DNA of 64,000 nucleotides from Candidatus Chlorohelix allophototropha (GCF_030389965.1 NZ_CP128399.1:1664934-1728933), one strand, 5' to 3'; counted from the stretch's first letter, positions 52,227-61,586 are shown. A program made the numbers and translations. Notes: generated by a model not told the origin, from the sequence alone.

Positions 52227-53345
52227 GTGGATTTAATCCAACCGGACTATAGGGTAATTGCCCGTCAATTAATCCGTGTTTCTGCCAGAGTACAACCCGG
52301 TGAGGCAGTTACAATTTTGGGGCGTGCCGATAGCTTGGAATTTTGTGAGGCTCTAGAATTGGAATGCCGGAGAGTCGGAGCGCTGCCCTTTGTGGTGGTA
52401 GGCAGCGATTCGGCGTTACTCGCGGCGCTTTCCGACCCTGATGTAACATTGGAACAGCTTGCTACTTCTAGCCCACCGCTTTTAGCCGCTTTAAAAGCTT
52501 CTGATCTGGTTATTACAACCTTTTTTGAGCGTGCAAATCCTCTTGCTTTTCACCCACCCCATATATTACCTGAACGAATCGAGGCGCAGCGTCGAAGTGA
52601 AGTAGCGCCTAGCGATATTATATTTGACGGTAAGCGGCGTTGGTTAGGCACAGAAATACCCACCCCGGCTCAAGCTGAAGCTTTGGATTGTCGGTGGGAA
52701 ACTTTACACAATAATTTTTGGAGAGCTATGCAAGCCGATTATGTAGCAATCGGCGCACAAGCAGAGCGGGTGAAAGCGCGTCTAAATGGGGCACAGGAAA
52801 TCAGGATTTTTGCCGATAACGGCACTGCATTGACTCTCAAAATCGGTGGTCGTCCACTCGAATGTGATGACGGTATTATTTCAGAGCAAGATATTCTGGA
52901 TGGGGCGTTGTATTTGAATATGCCTTCGGGTGAGGTGTGCTTTGCCCCTCCGGAGTATTCGGCGCAGGGTAGGGCAGTGGTGGAAGTGGCTTTTTGGCAA
53001 GGTAGAGTGGTACGCGAACTGGTGCTTGATTTTGAAGATGGTTGGGCAAGCGCGATTTCTGCCGCAGAAGGGCTGGAACTTTTTCGGGAGGTTGTGGCTG
53101 GAGGTGGTAAGGATGGGGCGCGGTTGGGCGAGTTTGGAATTGGGCTAAATCCTGCAATTGAGCGGGTGATAGGGTTTACCCTTTTAGACGAAAAAATTTA
53201 TGGGACGATTCACCTCGCTCTGGGTGAAAACCGCCCGTTGGGAGGCACAAATAACAGCCAAATACATTGGGATTTGGTATTACCGAAGGTAACAGTATTG
53301 GTGGATGGGCTTCCCCTGTTGCAAGATGGCAAACTGCTGGTATAA
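52227..53345 (+). CDS. M29 family aminopeptidase
   Basis: A 372-residue metallo-aminopeptidase of the thermophilic M29 family (AmpS, aminopeptidase T). The metal-binding and family blocks are YLNMPSGEVCFAPPEYSAQG, LGEFGIGLNPAIERVIGFTL and GTIHLALGENRPLGGTNNSQ followed by IHWD. The Glu, His and Asp ligands of the family fit these motifs. It removes N-terminal residues from peptides in the cytoplasm. The start is a GTG that directly abuts the preceding stop. Confidence 0.88.
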   Translation: MDLIQPDYRVIARQLIRVSARVQPGEAVTILGRADSLEFCEALELECRRVGALPFVVVGSDSALLAALSDPDVTLEQLATSSPPLLAALKASDLVITTFFERANPLAFHPPHILPERIEAQRRSEVAPSDIIFDGKRRWLGTEIPTPAQAEALDCRWETLHNNFWRAMQADYVAIGAQAERVKARLNGAQEIRIFADNGTALTLKIGGRPLECDDGIISEQDILDGALYLNMPSGEVCFAPPEYSAQGRAVVEVAFWQGRVVRELVLDFEDGWASAISAAEGLELFREVVAGGGKDGARLGEFGIGLNPAIERVIGFTLLDEKIYGTIHLALGENRPLGGTNNSQIHWDLVLPKVTVLVDGLPLLQDGKLLV

Positions 53346-53391
53346 TTCTTTGCGCTACTGTTACTCAAAGAAACTATCAGGGGAAGTGATA

Positions 53392-54597
53392 TTGGTTCAT
53401 AAAAATTATAGAAGTTTATTATTTTTCGGGTTACTGGCGCTGTTAGCCGGGTTGTTTGCGGCTTGTGGCGATGAATCTCCTGTGGCTACTCTTACGGTTG
53501 CAGCCTCGCCAACTTCCGCTCCTACGATTACTCTAGCTCCTTCTATGGCAACGGCTACCGCGATTGTGCTGCCTACTATTACCCCATCGCCTTTACCTAC
53601 CGCAACGCAAGTTCCTCCAACTGCCACCCCTACTATTGCGCCAAGTCCAACCCCTGCAGTTCCGGTCAAGCCGATAGCGCAAAAGGCGCTGCTTGAGCCG
53701 ATGAGTTGGGAATCGCAGAAGTGGAATAATTGCGGTCCGGTGTCGGCGATGATGGTTTTGAGCTATTACGGTATTAAAAAGACTCAGGACGAGTGTGCTA
53801 CTGCGCTCAAACCGGCAGAGGCTGATAAAAAAGTACGACCTGCCGAATTAGTGGATTTTTTGACCACTAACGGGGTGAAAACTCTGATTGTAGAGAACGG
53901 GAATCTTGATACTTTGCGAAAACTATTATCAAATGGGATTCCGGTTATCACTCAATCATGGCTTAAGCCTGATGATGATATAGCGCATTACCGGGTGATA
54001 CGTGGCTTTGATACGACAAAGGGTACCTTTATTGTAAATGATTCGATGTTTGACAAAGCTTCGGTGTCGGTTGAAAATGCGCTAGAAGATACGCTTTGGA
54101 AAGCCTTTGACCATCGCTTCTTGCCTGTGTACACTGCCAAGAGCGAACCGTTGGTGAAAGCTATACTAGGGGTAGATTTCGACAGTAAAACAAACCTGAC
54201 CCGCGCTTTAGCGGCAGCCGAGAGTTTTCTCGATAAGAACCCGCGCGACTTGGACGGACTGCGTAATGCGGGCTACCTTAGGGCTACCAGTGGAAATTAC
54301 GAAGGGGCGTTACAAATCTGGGATAGGATTGTGGCGCTTGGACCTTACGGGCGATTCCTGTGGTATCAGATGTGGCCTTTGGAGAGTTTGAACAAGTTGG
54401 GGAAATACCAGCAGGCGTTGAAAATGACGGATGAAATATTGCAGCAAGCGCCGGTCTATTCCGAGGCGCATTATGAACGAGCCGTTGCGCTGGTAGCTTT
54501 GAATCGGAAAGATGAAGCTAAAAAAGAACTTAAGCTCTCGCTGTTAGACGGGTATTACCAACCCAGTCGCGATTTGTTGGATAAATTGGGCGGCTAA
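53392..54597 (+). CDS. Lipoprotein with C39-like peptidase domain and TPR region
   Basis: About 401 residues. Signal peptide with lipobox LFAACGDES, a Thr/Pro-rich linker of about 80 residues, then a papain-like C39 domain: the Cys in WNNCGPVSAMMVLSYYG and the His in IAHYRVIRGFDTTKGTFIVN. The C-terminal 130 residues contain TPR-like helices (YEGALQIWDRIVALGPYGRF, EAHYERAVALVALNRKDEAK). It is probably a surface cysteine peptidase or inactive relative that binds partners. The TTG at 53392 (after AGGGGAAG) gives the right signal peptide; an in-frame ATG at 53305 lies inside the previous gene and is unlikely. Confidence 0.82.
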   Translation: MVHKNYRSLLFFGLLALLAGLFAACGDESPVATLTVAASPTSAPTITLAPSMATATAIVLPTITPSPLPTATQVPPTATPTIAPSPTPAVPVKPIAQKALLEPMSWESQKWNNCGPVSAMMVLSYYGIKKTQDECATALKPAEADKKVRPAELVDFLTTNGVKTLIVENGNLDTLRKLLSNGIPVITQSWLKPDDDIAHYRVIRGFDTTKGTFIVNDSMFDKASVSVENALEDTLWKAFDHRFLPVYTAKSEPLVKAILGVDFDSKTNLTRALAAAESFLDKNPRDLDGLRNAGYLRATSGNYEGALQIWDRIVALGPYGRFLWYQMWPLESLNKLGKYQQALKMTDEILQQAPVYSEAHYERAVALVALNRKDEAKKELKLSLLDGYYQPSRDLLDKLGG

Positions 54598-54599
54598 CG

Positions 54600-55046
54600 G
54601 TGGTTATACATCCGCTATTAACCCACTTTCCGATTGCGCTATTGCTGGCAGGCAGCCTTACACTGGTTTGGCAAACCGTGACTCATAAAGAAAATAGCGC
54701 AATCGTGCCTTTTGTAGATGGGGCGCTAGGCTTGGGTTATGCCGGATTGTTAATGACGGTTGCCACCGGCTTGTTCGATATGCAGAACAGCCCGAAAACA
54801 AATGCAAAGGAAGGCTGGCTATTATTTGCGGTGCTGCACATAATCGCGGGAGTTTCGCTGGTACTGGTGTACGGTATAATGCTTTTCCGACGCTTTGTAT
54901 CGCTGGCAGCCGATTCGAAAGATGAGGAAATCAGGAAAGTTGATCAGCTTGCGCTGGTATTAAATATTGTTGGTATAATTTTGCTGGTAGCGGTAGGCTG
55001 GCTTGGCGGTCACATTGTATATGAATACAGGGTGGGAATAGGCTAA
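54600..55046 (+). CDS. DUF2231 membrane protein
   Basis: A 148-residue protein with four membrane segments. The N-terminal HPLLTHFPIALLLAGSLTLV and the Gly-rich second segment match DUF2231, a family of small membrane proteins that often accompany electron-transfer or redox proteins; two conserved His residues stand in the first segment. Function unknown. It starts with GTG 2 bases after the C39-like gene, and so is in the same operon. Confidence 0.8.
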   Translation: MVIHPLLTHFPIALLLAGSLTLVWQTVTHKENSAIVPFVDGALGLGYAGLLMTVATGLFDMQNSPKTNAKEGWLLFAVLHIIAGVSLVLVYGIMLFRRFVSLAADSKDEEIRKVDQLALVLNIVGIILLVAVGWLGGHIVYEYRVGIG

Positions 55047-55093
55047 AGCGGTTCCCCTGATTAATCTTATTCTAACATTGTGCAAATTGCGGA

Positions 55094-55122
55094 TTGTACA
55101 GGCTTTTAGCCGGTGCTATAAT
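55094..55122 (+). promoter_or_regulatory. Sigma70-type promoter of gatB
   Basis: TTGTAC (55094-55099), a 17-base spacer, perfect TATAAT (55117-55122). It is about 38 bases before the gatB ATG. Confidence 0.65.
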
Positions 55123-55160
55123 TATAAATGGTACATAAACTAGAAAAGAAGGCTGGATAA

Positions 55161-56639
55161 ATGCTTACTGTTGATAAAAACGCACTTGAGACCGAATTCG
55201 ATGTAATTATAGGCTTAGAAACACATATTCAGCTAAGCACCGCCAGTAAAATGTTTTGTTCATGCAGCGCCGATTATGCCAACGCTGCTCCAAACAGCCA
55301 TACCTGCCCCATTTGTCTTGGAATGCCGGGTGTATTACCGGTAATAAATTCCAAAGCTATCGAATATATCGTAAGATTCGGATTAGCCTTGAATTGCACT
55401 ATTCCAGAATACAGCAAGTTTGACCGCAAAAATTATTTTTACCCTGATTTGGTAAAGGGCTATCAAATCAGTCAGTTTGATTTGCCCGTATGTGTCAACG
55501 GTTGGGTTGATATTGAGGTAAACGGAGAGATAAAGCGCATCGGGATTACCCGCGTACATCAGGAAGAAGACACTGGTAAATTGGTGCATATGGATACCAC
55601 TGAAGGCGAAAACTACTCGCTGGTGGATTACAACCGTTGTGGTGTACCTTTAATGGAGTGTGTAAGCGAACCTGATATTCGAAGCGCAGAGGAAGCGCGA
55701 GAGTACCTTACCAAATTGCGCCAAATTGTGCGTTGGCTTGGCATCGGCACCGGCAATATGGAAGAAGGTGCAATGCGCTGTGATGCCAATATTTCGATTA
55801 TGCCCAAAGGCTCGAAGCACTGGGGTACTAAAGTCGAAATAAAGAACATGAATAGCATCAACAACGTGTATGAAGCTATTAAATTTGAGCTTAAGCGGCA
55901 GGCGCATGAATTAAAATCAGGTCGCGTAATTACGCAGCACACACGGGGTTGGGACGAAGAAACCGCCGAGACTGTTTTCCAACGCAGTAAGGAAAACAGC
56001 AATGATTACCGCTATTTCCCAGAACCCGATTTACCGCCGTTGCAATTGGTACACACGTATATTGAAAATATTCGCGCCAGCATGCCTGAAATGCCAGACG
56101 TGCGTGGTGCAAGATTTATACGCGATTATAGCCTGAGTCCGTATGATGCCACTTTACTCACCAGTGACCGCAAGTTGGCAGATTGGTTTGAAGAGGCGTT
56201 GGGCGCGTCAAAAACAGCTTCCAGAGCCAAGCTTACCAGCAACTGGATTCTCAACGAGTTATTCGCTCGCTTGAAAGAAACCGGAACCGAATTGGCGGAG
56301 ACTAAAGTTAAGCCGTCTCAATTAGCCGATTTAATCGGTTTGGTAGAGCAAGGTACTATAAACAATACTTCTGCCAAGGTAGTTTTCGAAGAGATGTTTG
56401 CCACCGGAAAAGAAGCGGAGGCAATCGTCAAAGAGAAAAACTTGGCACAAATATCAGATGAGGGAACAATTACGGCAGTCGTAGGAGAGGTTATCCAGAA
56501 TAACCCTAAAGCCGTAGCCGATTATAAAGCAGGCAATCCCAACACGCTGAACTTCCTTATCGGTCAGGTAATGAAAGCTACTCGCGGCACAGCTAATAAA
56601 GATGTGGTGCGGAGGCTATTAGAAGATAGGTTAACGTAG
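55161..56639 (+). CDS. gatB: Aspartyl/glutamyl-tRNA amidotransferase subunit B
   Basis: A 492-residue GatB. The family features are VIIGLETHIQL, SHTCPICLGMPGVLPVIN, GVPLMECVSEPDIRSAEEAR, MRCDANISI and KVEIKNMNSINNVYEAI; the C-terminal YqeY-like tail is IGQVMKATRGTANKDVVRRL. With GatA and GatC it converts Glu-tRNA-Gln (or Asp-tRNA-Asn) to the amide. gatA and gatC are not in the window. The gene follows a promoter and is transcribed alone. Confidence 0.97.
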   Translation: MLTVDKNALETEFDVIIGLETHIQLSTASKMFCSCSADYANAAPNSHTCPICLGMPGVLPVINSKAIEYIVRFGLALNCTIPEYSKFDRKNYFYPDLVKGYQISQFDLPVCVNGWVDIEVNGEIKRIGITRVHQEEDTGKLVHMDTTEGENYSLVDYNRCGVPLMECVSEPDIRSAEEAREYLTKLRQIVRWLGIGTGNMEEGAMRCDANISIMPKGSKHWGTKVEIKNMNSINNVYEAIKFELKRQAHELKSGRVITQHTRGWDEETAETVFQRSKENSNDYRYFPEPDLPPLQLVHTYIENIRASMPEMPDVRGARFIRDYSLSPYDATLLTSDRKLADWFEEALGASKTASRAKLTSNWILNELFARLKETGTELAETKVKPSQLADLIGLVEQGTINNTSAKVVFEEMFATGKEAEAIVKEKNLAQISDEGTITAVVGEVIQNNPKAVADYKAGNPNTLNFLIGQVMKATRGTANKDVVRRLLEDRLT

Positions 56640-56717
56640 GAACTTTATAAACGCTTGTACCATTGGGGCGCAACGTGGCGTTCCTACTAGTTCACACTCA
56701 ATGGAGAGGTGAAATCT

Positions 56718-57983
56718 ATGACGACTGAATATTCGGCGAAAGTACAAAACCCCTATGAGATAGCCAAAAAGCAATTAGAAATTGCTGCTGACTATCTCGG
56801 CTTGGAATCAGGCATCCGCAAGGTTTTGATGCACCCCGCTCGCGAGTTAACCGTTAGTTTTCCTGTTCAGATGGACGACGGGAGCATCGAAGTTTACACC
56901 GGTTTCCGAATCCAACATAACCTCGCTCGTGGTCCTGCAAAAGGCGGTATCCGCTATCACTCACAAGTTTCACTTGATGAAGTACGCGCGCTATCTATGT
57001 GGATGACTTGGAAGTGTGCGGTCGTTAATATTCCTTTCGGTGGGGCTAAGGGCGGTGTCATAGTGGATCCTAAGAAACTGAGCAAGCGGGAACTGGAACA
57101 CCTCACCCGTCGCTACACCACCGAAATATCTCTGTTGATCGGTCCTGAAACCGACATCCCCGCCCCGGATGTTAATACCAATTCACAAACGATGGCATGG
57201 ATTATGGATACTTATTCCATGCATAAAGGCTATAGTGTAACGGCTGTAGTTACCGGCAAACCCCTGAATATCGGTGGCGCAGAAGGGCGCAACGAGGCAA
57301 CAGCACGCGGCTGCCAGTATATTATCCGTGAAGCCACTAAATTGAAGGGCATGGATTTGGCTAAATCCACAGTTGTAGTGCAGGGCTTTGGCAATGCTGG
57401 AGCAATTGTAGCACGCCTACTATCCGAAGATAGTGCAACTATAGTGGGAGTGAGTGACTCACAAGGCGGTATTTACAATCCAAAGGGATTGGATGTACGC
57501 GCGGTGATGTCTTTTAAAGGCGAACATGGTACGGTGGTGGGTTTCCCCGGTGCCCAAGTAGTATCGAATGAAGCCTTGCTGGAACTGCCCTGCGATATTC
57601 TGATACCAGCAGCGTTAGAAAATCAGCTAAACGGCGATAATGCCAAACGTGTAAAGGCGAAAATTATTGCTGAAGCTGCAAACGGACCAACTAATCCCGA
57701 TGCCGATAAGGTCTTTTTTGAACGAGGCATTATGGTATTGCCGGATATTTTGGCAAACGCGGGTGGCGTAACGGTCAGTTACTTTGAATGGGTACAGGAC
57801 TTGCAGAGCTTTTTCTGGACTGAAGCAGAAACCAATAATCGCTTGCAACAGATTATGGTACGCTCTTTCAATGATGTACTGCGGCTGGCTGAACTGCACA
57901 AGGTAGATATGCGCACTGCCGCATACATTCTGGCAGTTGGTCGGGTGGCTGAAGCTACCAAGACGCGGGGAATTTATCCTTAA
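56718..57983 (+). CDS. gdhA: Glutamate dehydrogenase (Glu/Leu/Phe/Val dehydrogenase family)
   Basis: About 421 residues. The substrate-binding Lys motifs are PVQMDDGSIEVYTGFRIQHN and KGGIRYHSQVSLDEVRALSM, and the NAD(P) fold has VVQGFGNAGAIVARLL. Other blocks are PFGGAKGGVIVDP and ANAGGVTVSYFEWVQD. Hexameric catabolic or biosynthetic glutamate dehydrogenase is likely. I start at ATG 56718, behind GAGAGG at eight bases; the GTG at 56709 adds only three residues. Confidence 0.92.
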   Translation: MTTEYSAKVQNPYEIAKKQLEIAADYLGLESGIRKVLMHPARELTVSFPVQMDDGSIEVYTGFRIQHNLARGPAKGGIRYHSQVSLDEVRALSMWMTWKCAVVNIPFGGAKGGVIVDPKKLSKRELEHLTRRYTTEISLLIGPETDIPAPDVNTNSQTMAWIMDTYSMHKGYSVTAVVTGKPLNIGGAEGRNEATARGCQYIIREATKLKGMDLAKSTVVVQGFGNAGAIVARLLSEDSATIVGVSDSQGGIYNPKGLDVRAVMSFKGEHGTVVGFPGAQVVSNEALLELPCDILIPAALENQLNGDNAKRVKAKIIAEAANGPTNPDADKVFFERGIMVLPDILANAGGVTVSYFEWVQDLQSFFWTEAETNNRLQQIMVRSFNDVLRLAELHKVDMRTAAYILAVGRVAEATKTRGIYP

Positions 57984-58120
57984 TCCAGTTATATCTTGGG
58001 GAAGGCGCGGGGGTAACCCCACACCTGCATACAGGTTTTAGTTAGATTAATCCGACATTGCCGGGCAACACCAGTAATTTTACCGGTTTGCTCGGCATTT
58101 TTATTTCAAGAGGTGAGGCA

Positions 58121-58738
58121 ATGCACTTACAGGGTCACTTTGGGCTTTTTGATGACCAGCCGTTGTATCTTCCATTACAAGATGCTTCGGTAATTTATTA
58201 TGAAAGTTTTTTCCAAGAGGTTGCTTGCACCCGTTATTTCCGTGAATTGCGCGAAGGCATTGAATGGAAACAGGAGGTATTACGGATGCCTTCGGGAAAT
58301 GTGCTTCAACCGCGCCTAACTGCTTGGTATGGAGAGGAAGGCAAAAGCTACACCTATTCCAGTTTAACCCTAAATCCAAATAAATGGACAACGGCGTTAC
58401 TCGAAATAAAAGAGAAAGTAGAGAGTGTAGCGGGCATGAGTTTTAACAGTGCCCTTTTGAACCTGTACCGGAACGAAAAAGATAGCGTTGCTTGGCACAG
58501 CGATGATGAGCGTGAATTGGGAATAAATCCGGTGATTGCTTCGGTTAGTTTTGGGGCTATCAGACGTTTTCGGCTAAAGCATAAAAGTAATCCCGCACTG
58601 ACTTATCAGTTGGAGTTGAAAAATGGCAGCTTGTTGCTAATGCAAGGTACAACCCAGCACTATTGGAAACATTGTGTGCCAAAAGAAACCTTCTCTTGTG
58701 GGGAGAGGCTAAATATCACTTTTAGAGTGATTGTTTAA
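58121..58738 (+). CDS. AlkB-like 2OG-Fe(II) oxygenase
   Basis: About 205 residues. The iron ligands are in DSVAWHSDDERELGINPVIA (HxD) and TTQHYWKHCVPK (second His), and GERLNITFRVI contains the arginines that hold 2-oxoglutarate. NSALLNLYRNEKDSVAWHSD is the AlkB/ALKBH2-3 type substrate-side block, so it probably repairs alkylated bases or acts on another N-alkyl group. The ATG at 58121 follows AAGAGGTGAGG; a TTG at 58058 would add 21 residues. It converges with the response regulator gene. Confidence 0.85.
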   Translation: MHLQGHFGLFDDQPLYLPLQDASVIYYESFFQEVACTRYFRELREGIEWKQEVLRMPSGNVLQPRLTAWYGEEGKSYTYSSLTLNPNKWTTALLEIKEKVESVAGMSFNSALLNLYRNEKDSVAWHSDDERELGINPVIASVSFGAIRRFRLKHKSNPALTYQLELKNGSLLLMQGTTQHYWKHCVPKETFSCGERLNITFRVIV

Positions 58739-58742
58739 GGTC

Positions 58743-59402
58743 TTATTCTTCGAAGCTAGGTTCGAGCAATCCATGTTTGAGCGCATATCGTACCAACTCG
58801 GAACGATGATGCAGCCCCAACTTTTCCATTATACGGCTGCGATAGGTATCCACAGTTTTTGAGCTGATAACTAGCTTTTCGCCGATTTCTTGGCTGGTAT
58901 AGCCTTCGGCGGTAAGTCGCAAAACTTCTTCTTCTCGATCGCTCAATACCGCTGTTTTTTCTTCTTCATCGCGGCGGCTTAGATAGCCTCTTAACAGTAA
59001 TTTGGTGGCTGCCGGATAAAGATATACATTTCCGGTCTGTACAGTGCGGATTGCTTCCAGCAAATCGGTATCGGCTGAGCTTTTTAGCACATAGCCAGAG
59101 CCACCCTGTTGTAAGACCTGATAGAGATAACGTTCTTCACTGTACATGGTGAGAACCAGCACTTTAGAGGGCGAGTTAGTCCCCCTGATTTTTTTCAACG
59201 CGCCTAAACCGCCAAGACCCGGCATGTTTAAATCCAGTACTAGTACATCCGGCTTTAGCTCATAGGTAAGCTTAACGGCTTCTTCTCCATTGCCTGCCTC
59301 GCCGATAACCTCAATATCAGGTTCTGCGTTAAGAAGGGCGCGCAAACCGCTGCGCAATACCGCGTGATCGTCTGCTAGCAATACCCTTATTTTATCTGGC
59401 AT
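58743..59402 (-). CDS. NarL/FixJ-family response regulator
   Basis: A 219-residue two-domain regulator. The receiver (1-120) has DD at residues 11-12 and the phospho-acceptor D57 in DVLVLDLNMPG; SYVLKSSADTDLLEAIRTV follows the Lys. The C-terminal LuxR-type HTH (about 150-210) is LSDREEEVLRLTAEGYTSQE and KTVDTYRSRIMEKLG. It is the partner of the histidine kinase 24 bases upstream and probably binds DNA when phosphorylated. It is encoded just downstream of bchL on the same strand, but a terminator and the kinase gene lie between. Confidence 0.92.
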   Translation of the reverse strand: MPDKIRVLLADDHAVLRSGLRALLNAEPDIEVIGEAGNGEEAVKLTYELKPDVLVLDLNMPGLGGLGALKKIRGTNSPSKVLVLTMYSEERYLYQVLQQGGSGYVLKSSADTDLLEAIRTVQTGNVYLYPAATKLLLRGYLSRRDEEEKTAVLSDREEEVLRLTAEGYTSQEIGEKLVISSKTVDTYRSRIMEKLGLHHRSELVRYALKHGLLEPSFEE

Positions 59403-59426
59403 AGTTCTCCGAGCTTTTAGTAATAT

Positions 59427-60518
59427 TTATTGCAAGTAACTGGTATCTTTCCCGTGTTTAAGTGGAATTTCAAGTCGTACTTCTGTACCCTTACCCGGCT
59501 TGCTGTTTATATACAGATTACCGGAAACCAACTGAGCACGCTCACGCATCCCAACCAGCCCTAGCCCAGTTTTTTCATATGCTGTGTCTGGATTAAAGCC
59601 TATTCCATCATCTGTAACGCTAAGGGTTATTTTATCAGCGGTAGCCAAATGCACCTCTATTTTTGTTGCCTGTGAATATTTTATCGCATTGGTTAACGCT
59701 TCCTGCGCCACTCTGTAACAGACTAATTCTACCATTTCCGGGAGTCGTATGGCTTGTTCGGCTTCCTCTTGCTGGAAGGTTATTTTGCGTGGCAAACGCT
59801 CGCTTATAGCTTGAATATAACTTTCTAAGGCGGCAACCAAACCTTGATCATCCAATAGGCTAGGGCGCAGATTCCGGCTTAATTCGCGCACCTCGTCCAT
59901 AGTGTTGCTCAGGATGGTGCGCATTTCACTCAATCCTTTTTTCAAATCTTCTACGCTTGATGATTTTTCCAGCAATTTCAGGCGTACCATAACAGCGGTC
60001 AGCGATTGCGCAGTTTCATCGTGAAGTTCCCGTGCGATACGGGTACGCTCATCTTCTTGCGCTTTTATAATTTGAGTAGCGGTAGAGTGTAGTTGGTCGT
60101 TACGCTCTTCTAAGGTATCAAGCATGGTGTTAAAAGTGTTGGCGAGTTCTTCCATTTGAGGGTCGGTAACAAGGCTACTCTTAGCTCGGGCTTTTAAATC
60201 GCCACCACGAACTGCTGCAGATGTTTGCACAAGCTCGGTGAGGGGATGAAAAGCTGCCCGTAGGACAACGAAATTTACTACCCCACTAAATGACAGACCT
60301 ATAAAAGTGAGTAGCAAGGCAAGTTCAATGGTAAAATGATCCTCGCCCCCAGATACAAAGGTGGTTAACCAAGTACCCACGAAAGCGCCCCCCCCTACAA
60401 TAATAGAGTTTGCAATCAAAACCTTCAGCAGCAAAGGCAACTGGAGTAATTTCAGTATAAAATTTGAGTTTTTAGTTCGTGGTGGAGGTTGCTTCAATTT
60501 TCCCAGAACTTTTGCCAT
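59427..60518 (-). CDS. Sensor histidine kinase, NarX/DegS type
   Basis: A 363-residue kinase: two membrane segments (about 29-52 and 64-86), a HAMP-like linker (87-140), the HisKA_3 dimerisation helix with the phosphorylated His 166 in RIARELHDETAQSLTAV, and the ATPase domain with the N box ALTNAIKYSQ and G box TGLGLVGMRERAQLVSG. The sensory loop is only a few residues, so the signal may be sensed in the membrane or by a partner. It is paired with the response regulator downstream. Confidence 0.92.
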   Translation of the reverse strand: MAKVLGKLKQPPPRTKNSNFILKLLQLPLLLKVLIANSIIVGGGAFVGTWLTTFVSGGEDHFTIELALLLTFIGLSFSGVVNFVVLRAAFHPLTELVQTSAAVRGGDLKARAKSSLVTDPQMEELANTFNTMLDTLEERNDQLHSTATQIIKAQEDERTRIARELHDETAQSLTAVMVRLKLLEKSSSVEDLKKGLSEMRTILSNTMDEVRELSRNLRPSLLDDQGLVAALESYIQAISERLPRKITFQQEEAEQAIRLPEMVELVCYRVAQEALTNAIKYSQATKIEVHLATADKITLSVTDDGIGFNPDTAYEKTGLGLVGMRERAQLVSGNLYINSKPGKGTEVRLEIPLKHGKDTSYLQ

Positions 60519-60603
60519 AAATTCCTTTAATTATTTTTATACTCTGACTTGCTACATTTTACCAATATTCCGATATTTATGTAAGCTACCAATAAGGTGG
60601 GTA

Positions 60604-60634
60604 AATAAAAAAACCGAACCATTGCGGGTTCGGT
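60604..60634 (-). terminator. Rho-independent terminator of the bchNBL operon
   Basis: A perfect 8-bp stem (ACCGAACC with GGTTCGGT, 6-base loop), followed on the minus strand by TTTTTTTATTTA. It lies 36 bases beyond the bchL stop and before the histidine kinase gene, so the two-component pair has its own transcript. Confidence 0.88.
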
Positions 60635-60669
60635 CTGATGCCAAATTTATTTAATTTCAACCGTTCAGG

Positions 60670-61491
60670 CTAAATGCGATTCCCAATGACCTGAAATACT
60701 GCTCTATCACCCATTGGTTTTGGAATTACGGTTTCAGGTTCGCATAACAGCGCGTTTGCTAGGTTCTCGTAAGGAGAGGTATCTATGCCTTCAAGCTCAA
60801 AAAGGGTTTTACCGCTTATACGACTGCGTCGAATGTGGTCTTCCGCGGGAACATAGCCCAACACTTGCGTGCCAACTTCACTGGCAAAGAGATCAATTAG
60901 CTCATGACCGCTCTCGCCGTTTCCGTTTGGATTTGCTAAAATGCGGTTACCAACCACGCCCGCCAGCCTAACTCTGTATTTGGCAGCTTTGGCTTTAACT
61001 GCTACGCAGATACGATTGGCGGCAAAGAGGCTATCAAAGTCATTGGCGGTTACAATAACGGCGTATTCTGCCCATTGCAAAGGGGTAGCGAAACCACCAC
61101 AAACGACATCACCTAACACGTCAAACAGGATGCAGTCGTAATTATCGTAAACACCCATGCGGTTGAGCATTTTCATGGTTTCGCCCACTACATACCCGCC
61201 ACAACCTACCCCGGCTGGCGGGCCTCCGGTTTCGACGGCAGCCACACCAAGATAGCCAGTTTTAATAATGTCGTCCGGCTCGACTTCCTCGGCGTGATAG
61301 TTTTTCTTCTCTAGGATGTCAATCACCGTATCAATCATGTGTCCGGTAATGGTGAAGGTGGAATCATGTTTGGGGTCACAGCCTATCAGCAAGACTTTCG
61401 CCCCCATTTTTGCCATTGCAACTGCCACATTTGATGAGGTAGTGCTTTTGCCGATGCCACCCTTTCCATAAAAAGCGTAAGCATGGTTCAT
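60670..61491 (-). CDS. bchL: Protochlorophyllide reductase iron-sulfur ATP-binding protein
   Basis: A 273-residue NifH-like protein: P-loop YGKGGIGKSTTSSN (9-17), the metal-cluster cysteines in GCGGYVVGETMK and LGDVVCGGFATPL, which bridge a [4Fe-4S] cluster between two subunits, and DPKHDSTFT (switch region). It is the ATP-driven electron donor of the dark-operative protochlorophyllide reductase. It supplies electrons to BchNB. It lacks a long N-terminal extension. AAAGGAG lies before the ATG; it is 95 bases behind bchB and the last gene before the terminator. Confidence 0.97.
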   Translation of the reverse strand: MNHAYAFYGKGGIGKSTTSSNVAVAMAKMGAKVLLIGCDPKHDSTFTITGHMIDTVIDILEKKNYHAEEVEPDDIIKTGYLGVAAVETGGPPAGVGCGGYVVGETMKMLNRMGVYDNYDCILFDVLGDVVCGGFATPLQWAEYAVIVTANDFDSLFAANRICVAVKAKAAKYRVRLAGVVGNRILANPNGNGESGHELIDLFASEVGTQVLGYVPAEDHIRRSRISGKTLFELEGIDTSPYENLANALLCEPETVIPKPMGDRAVFQVIGNRI

Positions 61492-61586
61492 ATCTATGTA
61501 AATCTCCTTTTTATAATACTGGTTTTTTGAGTTACCGGGTTCAAGCTTTTTAGAGCGCTTGCGATAATTTTGAAGCCGGTTTCCTC

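Noticed and set aside
53305-53391. Longer N-terminus of the C39-like lipoprotein from an ATG at 53305
   Set aside because: It would overlap the previous gene and place non-signal residues in front of the lipobox; the TTG at 53392 gives a proper signal peptide and SD.
58004-58017. GGGGGTAACCCC palindrome after the glutamate dehydrogenase gene
   Set aside because: It resembles the hairpin family in its G/C runs but lacks the AAGGGG/CCCCTT arms; I treat it as chance.
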